64,000 bases of DNA from Blastococcus sp. MG754426 (GTDB lineage Bacteria; Actinomycetota; Actinomycetes; Mycobacteriales; Geodermatophilaceae), in contig NZ_SSXC01000033.1 of the NCBI RefSeq assembly GCF_021699055.1, forward strand, positions 1-64,000, in the 5' to 3' direction. The notes below the pieces were generated by a model, which did no database searches, was not told where the DNA came from, and saw nothing but the letters and a program-made list of their open reading frames with translations. Of this stretch, positions 49,153-57,320 are shown in pieces. The translations under genes and the position numbers were made by a program. Position 1 is the first letter of the stretch, and each line of letters starts with the position of its first letter.

Positions 49153-50256
49153 CTAGAGGACCAGCAGTTCCTTGCTCGTGAGGGTCAACAACTCGGGCGC
49201 GTCGTCGGTGACGATCAGGGTGTCCTCGATCCGGACACCGCCGTGGCCGGGCAGGTACACGCCCGGCTCCACGGTGACGGCCATACCGGCGGCCAGAGTA
49301 CCCGCGCCCTGCTGGCCGATGCCCGGCGCCTCGTGGATCTCCAGGCCCACGCCGTGCCCGAGGCCGTGGGTGAAGTGCTCGCCGTGCCCGGCCGCGACGA
49401 TCACGTCGCGCGCGGCGGCGTCGACGGCGACGACGTCGGCCCCCACCGCGAGCGCCGCCCGGCCGGCCGCCTGGGACTCCGCCACCAGGGCGTAGACCTC
49501 CCGCTGCCAGTCCGCCGCCCGGGCCAGCACCAGGGTGCGGGTCATGTCGGAGTGGTAGCCCTCGACGGTGGCGCCGAAGTCGAGCTTGAGGAAGTCCCCG
49601 GGGCGCAGCTCGGTGCGGTCGGGCCGGTGGTGCGGGATGGCCGAGTTCGCCCCGGTGGCCACGATCGTCTCGAACGACGGCGCCTCGGCACCCAGTGCCA
49701 GCATCCGGGCGTCCAGCTCGCGGCCCACCTCCAGCTCGGTGCGGCCCGGGCGCAGCGCGCCCTCGGCGGCGAGCTCGGCCAGCGCCTGGTCGGCGACGGC
49801 GCACGCCCGGCGCAGCGACTCGACCTCGTCGGCGTCCTTCACCGCGCGCTGGGCCTCGACCGCCCGGCGCACCGACGCCAGCTCCGGGACGGGCCCGCCC
49901 GCGGCGGCGTCGGCGAGCACCCGCTCCAGCCCGTGCAGCCCGTCGACGGTGAGGTCGTGGGACTCGTAGCCGATCCGCCCCGAACCGCGGCGCACCGCCT
50001 CCCGGGCCAGCGCGGGCACGGTGGCCCGGTCGACGAGCAGCTCCACGTCGGGCACCTGCACGCCGGCCTGGGTGGTGTAGCGGCCGTCGGTGCCGAACAG
50101 GTCGCGGCCGTCGACCCGCAGCAGCAGGGCGCCGTTGGAACCGGTGAACCCGGTGAGGTACCGGACGTTGAGCAGGTTGGTGACCAGCACGGAGTCCAGC
50201 CCGCGCTCCGCGGCGGTGGCCCGGAGCACCTCGCGCCGCTCACGGGCGCGGCTCAC
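49153..50256 (-). CDS. M24-family aminopeptidase, Xaa-Pro type
   Basis: The 367-residue product has an N-terminal creatinase-like domain (residues 1-125, with YLTGFTGSNGALLL) and a pita-bread metallopeptidase domain. Metal ligands appear as the two Asp in LKLDFGATVEGYHSDMTR near residue 230, His in HFTHGLGHGVGLEIHE near 300, and Glu in VEPGVY and RIEDT. It removes an N-terminal residue before proline in peptides. It lies between aroQ and efp, as often seen. GTGA overlap with aroQ. Confidence 0.92.
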   Translation of the reverse strand: MSRARERREVLRATAAERGLDSVLVTNLLNVRYLTGFTGSNGALLLRVDGRDLFGTDGRYTTQAGVQVPDVELLVDRATVPALAREAVRRGSGRIGYESHDLTVDGLHGLERVLADAAAGGPVPELASVRRAVEAQRAVKDADEVESLRRACAVADQALAELAAEGALRPGRTELEVGRELDARMLALGAEAPSFETIVATGANSAIPHHRPDRTELRPGDFLKLDFGATVEGYHSDMTRTLVLARAADWQREVYALVAESQAAGRAALAVGADVVAVDAAARDVIVAAGHGEHFTHGLGHGVGLEIHEAPGIGQQGAGTLAAGMAVTVEPGVYLPGHGGVRIEDTLIVTDDAPELLTLTSKELLVL

Positions 50257-50687
50257 GAGACACCCCGCAGCGTCATCCACTGCAGCGCCAGCACGTAGCC
50301 GTGCACGCCGAGGCCGGCGATCGTGCCGTCGGCCACCCGCGAGACGTAGGAGTGCCGCCGGAACTCCTCGCGGCGGTGGATGTTGCTGATGTGCACCTCC
50401 ACCACCGGGGCCGTGACCGCGGCGAGGGCGTCGTGCAGGACGACGGACGTGTGCGTCCACCCCCCGGGGTTGATCACGACGGGGGCGCCGGCGTCGGTCG
50501 CCTCGTGGACCCAGCGCAGCAGCTGGCCCTCGTCGTCGGTCTGGCGCACCAGCACCTCGACGCCGAGCTCCCGGGCGGCCGTCTCCACCAGCTCGACCAG
50601 CTGGTCGTAGGTGGTGGTGCCGTAGATCTCGGGCTCGCGGGTGCCGAGCCGGCCGAGGTTCGCGCCGTTGAGCACGTGGATCGTCAT
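50253..50687 (-). CDS. aroQ: 3-dehydroquinate dehydratase, type II
   Basis: The 144-residue enzyme removes water from 3-dehydroquinate. It starts with HVLNGANLGRLGTREPEIYG, containing the flexible lid with Arg and Tyr, then INPGGWTHTSVVLHDAL and VEVHISNIHRREEFR with the catalytic His. It is the dodecameric type II form typical of actinobacteria. Coupled to aroB by ATGA. Confidence 0.97.
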   Translation of the reverse strand: MTIHVLNGANLGRLGTREPEIYGTTTYDQLVELVETAARELGVEVLVRQTDDEGQLLRWVHEATDAGAPVVINPGGWTHTSVVLHDALAAVTAPVVEVHISNIHRREEFRRHSYVSRVADGTIAGLGVHGYVLALQWMTLRGVS

Positions 50688-51745
50688 GAGTCGTCTCCGG
50701 AGACGGCGGCCCAGGCCGCGTCGAGCCAGGCCTGGTCGGGATCGGTCAGGATGCGGGGGTTGCCCAGCCCGTCGAGGACGACGAACCGCAGCGAGGCGCC
50801 GCGGGCCTTCTTGTCCACGCGCATGACCTCCTGCAGCCGGGCCCAGTCGCCGGCGTAGGTGGTGGGCAGCCCCATGGCGGTGAGCAGCTCGCGGTGCCGG
50901 TCGACCTCCGCGCGGGTGAGCAGCCCGGCCTGCCCCGCCAGCTCGGCGGCGAACACCAGCCCCACGGCGACCGCCTCGCCGTGGCGCCAGCCGAAGTCCT
51001 CGACCCGCTCGACCGCGTGCCCGAGGGTGTGGCCGTAGTTGAGGAACTCCCGGACACCGGTGTCCAGCAGGTCCTCCCCCACCGCCGCGGCCTTCACCCG
51101 CACCGCGCGCTCGATGAGCTCCTCGGTGTCGCGGCGCCCCGTGGGGTCGGCGGCCAGCAGCTCGAGGATCCGGCCGTCGGCGATGAAGCCGCACTTGACG
51201 ACCTCGGCCAGCCCGGCACGGAACTCCGCGTCGGGCAGCCCGGCCAGCAGATCGGTGTCGGCGAGCACGCCGGCGGGCGGGTGGAACGCGCCGACCAGGT
51301 TCTTGCCGGCGGCGGTGTTGATGCCCGTCTTCCCGCCGACGGCGGCGTCGACCATGCCGAGCAGGCTGGTGGGCACCTGGACGACGCGGATGCCGCGCGT
51401 CCAGGTGGCGGCCAGGAAGCCGGCGAGGTCGGTGACCGCGCCACCGCCGAGCCCCACGACGGCATCGGACCGGGTCAGGCCCAGCCGGCCGAACTCGTCC
51501 CACACCTCGGCGGCCACCTGCGCGGTCTTGGCCGCCTCGCCGTCCGGGACCACGACCGCCTCGGCCGCGACGCCGGCGGTCTGCAGCGTCTCCACGGCGG
51601 CGCCGGCGGCGGCGGCGAGCGGTGGGGCGTGCACCACGGCCACCTTGGGGGTGCCGGCCAGGACGAGCGCGAGCTCCGCCTGGGCGCCGGGGCCGATGAC
51701 GACCTCGTAGGGCCGCTCCCCCGCGACGGGGACGCGGCGGGTCAC
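50684..51745 (-). CDS. aroB: 3-dehydroquinate synthase
   Basis: The 353-residue NAD-dependent enzyme cyclises DAHP. Motifs: VVGLGGGAVTDLAGFLAATW near residue 97, QVPTSLLGMVDAAVGGKTGIN, KNLVGAFHPP, FRAGLAEVVKCGFI and LNYGHTLGHAVE with metal His. GTG start overlaps the aroK stop. Confidence 0.97.
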   Translation of the reverse strand: MTRRVPVAGERPYEVVIGPGAQAELALVLAGTPKVAVVHAPPLAAAAGAAVETLQTAGVAAEAVVVPDGEAAKTAQVAAEVWDEFGRLGLTRSDAVVGLGGGAVTDLAGFLAATWTRGIRVVQVPTSLLGMVDAAVGGKTGINTAAGKNLVGAFHPPAGVLADTDLLAGLPDAEFRAGLAEVVKCGFIADGRILELLAADPTGRRDTEELIERAVRVKAAAVGEDLLDTGVREFLNYGHTLGHAVERVEDFGWRHGEAVAVGLVFAAELAGQAGLLTRAEVDRHRELLTAMGLPTTYAGDWARLQEVMRVDKKARGASLRFVVLDGLGNPRILTDPDQAWLDAAWAAVSGDDS

Positions 51746-52275
51746 CGGCCCCCCTCCGGGTCCAGGACGGCGAGCACCTCGGCGACGACCTCCTCCGGCG
51801 GGCGCCCCGCGGTGGCGACGCGGTGCGTGGCCACCTCCGTGTAGAGCGGGGCGCGCTGTTCGAGCATGGCGCGCAGCATCGCGCGCGGGTTGACGGCCAG
51901 CAGCGGGCGGTCGCGGGACAGCCCGACCCGGCGGGCGGCGGAGGCGACGTCGACGTCGAGCCAGACGACGGCCCCGCCGGCCCGGCCGTGGGCCACGAGC
52001 AGCTCACGGGTCGCGGCGCTGGTCACCGCGCCCCCGCCCAGCGCGAGCACCCCCGGGTGCTCGCCGAGCGCCCGGGCGACCGCCTGCTCCTCCAGCGCGC
52101 GGAAGTGCGGCTCGCCGTGCTGGACGAACAGGTCGGCGACGGTCGACCCGGTGGACTCCTCGACGTCGCGGTCGGTGTCGCGGAAGGCGAGCCCCCGCGC
52201 GGCGGCGACCGCCGTGCCGACCGTCGTCTTCCCCGAGGCGGGCGGGCCGACGAGGACCAGGGCCGGACGGCTCAC
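51742..52275 (-). CDS. aroK: Shikimate kinase
   Basis: The 177-residue enzyme phosphorylates shikimate. P-loop [11 protein letters not shown] near residue 10, [11 protein letters not shown] with the metal-associated Asp, FRALEE, and [10 protein letters not shown] near 78 are the family motifs. GTGA overlaps exist on both sides. The C-terminal end is a short acidic tail. Confidence 0.97.
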   Translation of the reverse strand: MSRPALVLVGPPASGKTTVGTAVAAARGLAFRDTDRDVEESTGSTVADLFVQHGEPHFRALEEQAVARALGEHPGVLALGGGAVTSAATRELLVAHGRAGGAVVWLDVDVASAARRVGLSRDRPLLAVNPRAMLRAMLEQRAPLYTEVATHRVATAGRPPEEVVAEVLAVLDPEGGR

Positions 52276-53456
52276 CGGTAGCGCAGGGCGTCGAGGTAGG
52301 CCTGCGCGTTGCGCCGGGTCTCGGCGACCGAGTCGCCGCCGAACTTCTCCAGCGCGGCGTCGGCCAGCACGAGCGCCACCATCGCCTCCATGACGACGCT
52401 GCCGCGCGGCACGGCGCACGCGTCGCTGCGCTGGTTGATGGCGACGGCGGCCTCCCCGGTGGCGACGTCGACGGTCTGCAGCGCGCGGGGGACGGTGCTG
52501 ATCGGCTTCATGGCGGCGCGGACGCGCAGCACCTCGCCGTTGGTCATGCCGCCCTCGATGCCCCCGGCCCGGTCGGTGAGCCGCTGCACCCGCCGGCCGT
52601 CGTCGGCCAGGACGATCTCGTCGTGGGCCACCGAGCCGCGGCGGCGGGCGGTCTCCAGCCCGTCGCCGACCTCCACGGCCTTGACCGACTGCACCCCCAT
52701 GAGGGCGGCGGCCAGCCGGGCGTCCAGGCGCCGGTCCCAGTGCACGTGGCTGCCCAGACCGGGCGGCAGCCCGTGGACGACGACCTCGATGACGCCGCCG
52801 AGGGTGTCCCCGTTCTTGCGGGCGTCGTCGATCTCGGCGGTCATCCGCTCGCTGGTGGCGGGGTCGGCGCAGCGCACCGGGTCCTCGTCCAGCCGCGGGT
52901 TGTCGTCGGGCCCGGGCACCAGCCCGTCGGGCGCGGCCACCGGCCCGATGCCCACCACGTGGCTCACGACCGACACCCCGAGCGCCTGCCGCAGGAACGC
53001 CTGGGCGATGGCGCCGAGGGCGACCCGGGCGGCGGTCTCGCGGGCGCTGGCCCGCTCGAGCACCGGCCGGGCGTCGTCGAAGCCGTACTTCTGCATGCCG
53101 GCGAGGTCGGCGTGACCGGGCCGCGGGCGGGTCAGCGGCGCGTTGCGCGCCTGCCCGGCGAGGACCTCGGCGTCGACCGGGTCGGCGGACATGACCGTCT
53201 GCCACTTCGGCCACTCGGTGTTGCCCACCTGCACCGCGATCGGCCCGCCCTGGGTGCGGCCGTGGCGGACCCCGCCGGTGAGGGTGACGACGTCCTGCTC
53301 GAAGGACATCCGGGCACCCCGCCCGTGGCCCAGCCGGCGGCGGGCGAGCTGCAGGTCGAGGTCGGCCGTCTGCACCTCGACCCCGGCCGGGAGGCCCTCG
53401 AGGATGGCGGTGAGCTGCTGGCCGTGCGACTCACCGGCGGTCAGCCAGCGCAACAT
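52272..53456 (-). CDS. aroC: Chorismate synthase
   Basis: The 394-residue FMN-dependent enzyme makes chorismate. It begins [34 protein letters not shown]-like sequence with [19 protein letters not shown] follows near residue 40, then [15 protein letters not shown] near 115 and [19 protein letters not shown] near 310. ATG 53456 is preferred; ATG 53465 adds three residues. Separated from the peptidase gene by copy 6 of the palindromic element. Confidence 0.97.
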   Translation of the reverse strand: MLRWLTAGESHGQQLTAILEGLPAGVEVQTADLDLQLARRRLGHGRGARMSFEQDVVTLTGGVRHGRTQGGPIAVQVGNTEWPKWQTVMSADPVDAEVLAGQARNAPLTRPRPGHADLAGMQKYGFDDARPVLERASARETAARVALGAIAQAFLRQALGVSVVSHVVGIGPVAAPDGLVPGPDDNPRLDEDPVRCADPATSERMTAEIDDARKNGDTLGGVIEVVVHGLPPGLGSHVHWDRRLDARLAAALMGVQSVKAVEVGDGLETARRRGSVAHDEIVLADDGRRVQRLTDRAGGIEGGMTNGEVLRVRAAMKPISTVPRALQTVDVATGEAAVAINQRSDACAVPRGSVVMEAMVALVLADAALEKFGGDSVAETRRNAQAYLDALRYR

Positions 53457-53475
53457 GCAGCGCATTGTGCCTTAC

Positions 53476-53533
53476 CCGGGCTCCGTCCCGAGGCGCGCCC
53501 CGAGCCTGCGGGGGGTGCGGAGGACGGGGTCCC
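53476..53533 (-). repeat. 3' palindromic element, copy 6 (after the prepilin peptidase-like gene)
   Basis: On the minus strand the stop codon runs into GGGACCCCGTCCTCC. The far arm is GGGACGGAGCC. Plus-strand arms GGCTCCGTCC (53479-53488) and GGACGGGGTCC (53522-53532) pair. The central sequence (CAGGCTCGGGGCG) resembles copy 1. The aroC start lies only 20 bases beyond. Confidence 0.7.
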
Positions 53534-54199
53534 TCACCCGGCGGGTGGCAGCCCGCCGAGCGCCAGGGCCAGGGCGGCGCCGGCCAGCAGCGGTGGGCCG
53601 AACGGCACGGTGCTGCGCCAGCCCGCCCGCCCGGTCGCCACCAGCACCAGCGAGACCAGTGCCCCGGCGACCAGGCCGAGGAAGAGACCGGCGAGCAGCA
53701 CGCCCCAGCCCGCCCAGCCGAGCACCATCCCCAGCAACCCGAGCAGCTTGACGTCGCCGAACCCCAGGCCCGCGGGCGCGGCCAGCCGCGCGGCTCCCGA
53801 GAGGAGCAGGGCGGCGGCGCCCGCCCCGAGGGCCCGGAGCAGCGCCGCCCAGGTGCCCAGCACCGCGGCGTCGGCGAGCAGGGCTGCTCCGCAGACGACG
53901 GCGGCGGGGAGGAGGACGCGGTCGGGCAGCCGGTGCGCCGCCAGGTCGACGCCGCCCAGCACGACCGCCGCGCCCGCGGCCCAGGCCAGCGCCAGCGTCG
54001 CGGGGCGGGGCCCGCCGAGCAGCACCGCAGCGGCCAGCGCCCCCGCCGTGAGCGCCGCGGTCAGCGCCACCCGGGCCGGCGACGGGGTGGCGGCGTCGTC
54101 CCGGGCGGCCAGGCGGACGGTGCCCCGCGCCAGGACGGGCCCGAGGACCGACCCGGCGACCACCGCGGCGCCGGCGAGGACGGCGTCGGACACCTCCAC
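53534..54199 (-). CDS. A24-family prepilin peptidase-like membrane protein
   Basis: The 221-residue protein has six to seven hydrophobic segments and the two aspartates of type IV prepilin peptidases, in LGGVDLAAHRLPDR near residue 83 and LGFGDVKLLGLLG near 145. The cysteine-rich cytoplasmic domain and the methylase region of the long type are absent, so it is the short, FlaK/TadV-like form. It would cleave leader peptides of pilin-like proteins. No pilin gene is in the window. Located between aroE and aroC, as in several actinobacteria. Confidence 0.88.
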   Translation of the reverse strand: MEVSDAVLAGAAVVAGSVLGPVLARGTVRLAARDDAATPSPARVALTAALTAGALAAAVLLGGPRPATLALAWAAGAAVVLGGVDLAAHRLPDRVLLPAAVVCGAALLADAAVLGTWAALLRALGAGAAALLLSGAARLAAPAGLGFGDVKLLGLLGMVLGWAGWGVLLAGLFLGLVAGALVSLVLVATGRAGWRSTVPFGPPLLAGAALALALGGLPPAG

Positions 54200-54209
54200 G
54201 GCGGTCGGC

Positions 54210-55016
54210 TCAGCGGGCGTCGAGCGCGGCGCGCATGGCGCCGATGGGCGCCGGCTGCCCGGTCATGAGCTCCACCTGCGCGGTGGCCTGCCAGAACAGG
54301 ACCTCCAGCCCGCTGATCACCGCGCCGCCGGCGGCGGAGACCCGCTCGGCCAGCGGGGTGGGCCAGGGTGCGTAGAGGACGTCGAGCACGGTCTGGCCGC
54401 CGTGCCACTGCAGGGCCGCGACGGCCGGCTGGCCCGCCACCGGGACGGTGCTGACCACGACGGGCGCCTCGACCAGCGTCCCGGCCAGGGGCAGCACCCG
54501 CGCCGTCACGCCGAGGGTCTCCAGGACCCGCACCACGTCACCGGCCCGGGCCGGCTCGCGCACGACGACGTCGACCCGCTCGGCGCCCAGCGAGGCCAGC
54601 GCCACCGCCGCGGCCGCCGCCGTCCCCCCGGCGCCGAGCAGCGCCGCGTGCCGCACGTCGTCGACGCCGGCCACCTGCAGCGCGGTGCCCACGCCGGCGA
54701 CGTCGGTGTTCTCGGCCCGCCAGCCGGCCGGGGTGCGGACGAGGGTGTTGGCCGCTCCGAGCAGCCGCGGGAGGGGCTCCACCACGTCGGCGACCGCGAC
54801 CGCGGCCTGCTTGCAGGGCATCGTCACCGAGAAGCCGCGCCACTCCTCGCCGAGCCCGGCCAGCAGCACCGGCAGGTCCTCGGCCCCCACGTCGAGGGCG
54901 TCGTAGCTCCACCCGGTGAGCCCCAGCGCCGCGTAGGCGGCACGGTGCAGCAGCGGGGAGAGCGAGTGGCTCACCGGCCGCCCGAGGACCGCTGCCCGCT
55001 GCGGCCGCTCAGCCAC
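54210..55016 (-). CDS. aroE: Shikimate dehydrogenase
   Basis: The 268-residue enzyme reduces 3-dehydroshikimate. Substrate motif VSHSLSPLLHRAA near residue 15, catalytic Lys in VTMPCKQAAV, ENTDVAG, and the NADP loop LLGAGGTAAAAAVAL near 125 are present. The GTG at 55016 overlaps the mltG end by eight bases. The Arg after the NADP loop that usually marks NADP preference is not obvious. Confidence 0.93.
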   Translation of the reverse strand: MAERPQRAAVLGRPVSHSLSPLLHRAAYAALGLTGWSYDALDVGAEDLPVLLAGLGEEWRGFSVTMPCKQAAVAVADVVEPLPRLLGAANTLVRTPAGWRAENTDVAGVGTALQVAGVDDVRHAALLGAGGTAAAAAVALASLGAERVDVVVREPARAGDVVRVLETLGVTARVLPLAGTLVEAPVVVSTVPVAGQPAVAALQWHGGQTVLDVLYAPWPTPLAERVSAAGGAVISGLEVLFWQATAQVELMTGQPAPIGAMRAALDAR

Positions 55017-56640
55017 CGCACCCGAGGCCGGCGTCGGCGCACCGCTGGCGGGCCTGCTGGAACTCGGCGTAGTCGCTGGTGAAGAAGTGCGCCCCGTCCT
55101 GCGACTCGAGCACGTAGTACAGGAGGTCACCGGTGCTGGGGGCCAGCGCCGCCTCCAGGCTCGCCTCGCCCGGCGAGCTGATCGGGGTCGGGGGCAGGCC
55201 GCGCCGGTTCCGCGTGTTGTACGGGTCGTCGCTCTGCAGGTCGGTGACGGTCAGCTCGTTGCCGCTCTTGTCCAGGCCGTAGGCCAGCGTCGCGTCGATG
55301 CCCAGCGCGATGCCGGCGTCCAGCCGGTTGTAGATGACCTGGGCGACGTCCGGCCGCTCCTCGTCGAGCCGGGTCTCCGACTGGATCATCGAGGCGATGG
55401 TGACCACCTCGCCGGGCGTGCGCCCGAGGGCGGCGGCCCGCTCCTCCAGCTGCAGCCGGGCGGCGACCTCGTCGAAGGTCTCGACCATGCGCTGCAGCAT
55501 CTGCTGCGGGGTGGTGCCGGGCTCGAAGTCGTAGGTCGCCGGGAAGAGGTAGCCCTCGAGCTGCCCACCCGCGTACGGGGGCAGCGGCAGCGCGGCGGGA
55601 TCGGCCGCCGCCTCGAGCTCCGCCAGCGGCGTGCCGGTCTGCTCGGCGAGCCGGGCGAGGACCTGGTCCACGGTGAAGCCCTCGGGCACGGTCACCCGCG
55701 AGACCTGGCGGGAGGCCGGGTCCAGCAGCAGCTCCAGGGCGCCCTGCCCGCTCATCTGCAGCCGCAGCGAGTAGACGCCGGGCTGGATGCCGGTGGCCGC
55801 GGGTTCGTCCTGGGCGGCATCCACGAAGGGACCTGTGGAGGCGATGACGTCGGCGTCGGCCAGGGTGCGGGCGATGTCGGTGAGCGTGTCGCCCTGCTGC
55901 ACCCGGACGTCGACGCTACCGGTGCCGGGGCCCGCGTAGTCCCGGGCCTCCGGGTCGAGCATCCCGAGCAGCCGCTGCCCGGCGAGGACGATGCCGACGA
56001 CCATCCCGCCGAGGATCAGCAGGGCCAGCCCGATCGCCAGGGGGCGGCGGCGCCGGCGGCGGCGCTGCGGGTCCGAGCGCGGGTCGTAGGGGGCGACCGG
56101 GATCTCGTCGTCGTGCAGCAGGCCGCCGTCGTCGGGGTCCCCGTGCCGGTCCAGGTCGTCCTGCGGGTGGAGCGCGACCGTCTCGTCGTCGGCGACGGCC
56201 CCGGGGGCGTCGTCGTCCCGGCGCCGGCGCAGGCCCCGTCGCCGCGGCCGGTCGTCGTCGACGTTCGCGCCGATGACGTCGAGCCCGCCGGTCGGGTCGT
56301 CCGCGGCGGGCTCGGCCGGCGGCTCCTCGGTCGCGTCGTCGCGCGGGCCGGAGAGCCGGGGGGCGGCGACGGTCGCGTCGTCGTCCATGTCGTCCTCGCG
56401 CGGCCGCAACCGGTTCCACGCGCCGGCCGGCATCGGCGGCAGCGGGGCCGAGGGGTGCTGGCGGCCGGGGACGGGGTCGTCCCCGCCGGCGTGCCGGGCG
56501 ACCGGGAGGTGGCCGCCGGTGGGGCCCGGCGGGAAACCACCGGCGGGGGCGCCGAAGCCGGTCGGGAACGGCGCCGGCATGCCACCGGTTCCGTCGTCGA
56601 ACGCGTGCCTCCCCCGCCGTGGCCCGCCGGGCGCGGTCAC
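55009..56640 (-). CDS. mltG: Endolytic murein transglycosylase MltG with long disordered N terminus
   Basis: The 543-residue product cuts nascent glycan strands at the inner membrane. A cytoplasmic Pro/Asp-rich, probably disordered region occupies residues 1-190, followed by eight consecutive basic residues and a membrane helix (about 200-221). A LysM-like region follows (VRVQQGDTLTDIARTLA), and the YceG catalytic domain from about residue 280 has the catalytic Glu in IASMIQSETRLDEERP and the conserved YNTRNRRGLPPTPISSPG. The start overlaps ruvX by four bases. In E. coli MltG is about 340 residues, so the extension is specific. Confidence 0.93.
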   Translation of the reverse strand: MTAPGGPRRGRHAFDDGTGGMPAPFPTGFGAPAGGFPPGPTGGHLPVARHAGGDDPVPGRQHPSAPLPPMPAGAWNRLRPREDDMDDDATVAAPRLSGPRDDATEEPPAEPAADDPTGGLDVIGANVDDDRPRRRGLRRRRDDDAPGAVADDETVALHPQDDLDRHGDPDDGGLLHDDEIPVAPYDPRSDPQRRRRRRRPLAIGLALLILGGMVVGIVLAGQRLLGMLDPEARDYAGPGTGSVDVRVQQGDTLTDIARTLADADVIASTGPFVDAAQDEPAATGIQPGVYSLRLQMSGQGALELLLDPASRQVSRVTVPEGFTVDQVLARLAEQTGTPLAELEAAADPAALPLPPYAGGQLEGYLFPATYDFEPGTTPQQMLQRMVETFDEVAARLQLEERAAALGRTPGEVVTIASMIQSETRLDEERPDVAQVIYNRLDAGIALGIDATLAYGLDKSGNELTVTDLQSDDPYNTRNRRGLPPTPISSPGEASLEAALAPSTGDLLYYVLESQDGAHFFTSDYAEFQQARQRCADAGLGCGG

Positions 56641-57320
56641 GAGGGGGCCTTCCGGCTGTCCAGGTACTGCTGCAGGATGACCACGGCGGCCGCCTGGTCG
56701 ATCACCGCGCGCTGCCGACGGCTGTCGATGCCGCCGTCCCGGAGGTGGCTGGCTGCGGTCACGGTCGAGAGCCTCTCGTCGATCAGGTTCACCGGCACGT
56801 CCGGGATCCGGTCGGCCAGTTCCTGTGCGTAATCGGCAGCATCCTGCGCCGAGGCACCGGCGGCACCGGACAGGTGCACCGGCTCCCCCACGACCACCTC
56901 TGACACCTCGTGCTCCACCACCAGGGCGGCCAGGCGGTCCAGGTCGGCCCCGTCCCTGGCGCGGCGGAGGGTCTCCAGCGGGCCGGCGAGGGTGCCGGTC
57001 GGGTCCGACAGCGCCAGACCGACCCGCACCGTGCCGACGTCGACGCCCAGCACCCGGCCCCGCGCGGGACCGGCGCCGGGGCGGCGCGGGGGCACCTGGA
57101 GGTGCTCCGGCCAGCCGCCGGACAGGTCGATCTCGGTGGTCTCGTGCGTGACCGGCGGGAAGCCCTGGCTCAGGTCGATCTCGGTCGTCGGGTGGTACGT
57201 CGGCTGCTCGCCCGTGGACGGGCGCGGGCGCGCCGGCGGCACCGCCGGCAGGTCGCGCCGCCGGCCACCGACCGGACCGGTGTCCTCGGGGTTGTACTCG
57301 GTGTCGGGCACGTTGGTCAC
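56637..57320 (-). CDS. ruvX: Holliday junction resolvase-like RuvX (YqgF) with repeated N-terminal motif
   Basis: The RNase-H-fold core starts near residue 89 with RVLGVDVGTVRVGLALSDP and includes VVVGEPVHLSG and NLIDERLSTVTAA. The protein functions in rRNA processing or DNA metabolism. The core is of usual size (about 138 residues), but the GTG at 57320, which overlaps the alaS stop (GTGA), adds about 88 residues. This extension is Pro-rich and contains TTEIDLS twice (residues 45-51 and 61-67), each followed by a Gly and aromatic plus Pro. No better start is visible near the core, apart from GTGs inside it. Confidence 0.88.
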   Translation of the reverse strand: MTNVPDTEYNPEDTGPVGGRRRDLPAVPPARPRPSTGEQPTYHPTTEIDLSQGFPPVTHETTEIDLSGGWPEHLQVPPRRPGAGPARGRVLGVDVGTVRVGLALSDPTGTLAGPLETLRRARDGADLDRLAALVVEHEVSEVVVGEPVHLSGAAGASAQDAADYAQELADRIPDVPVNLIDERLSTVTAASHLRDGGIDSRRQRAVIDQAAAVVILQQYLDSRKAPS

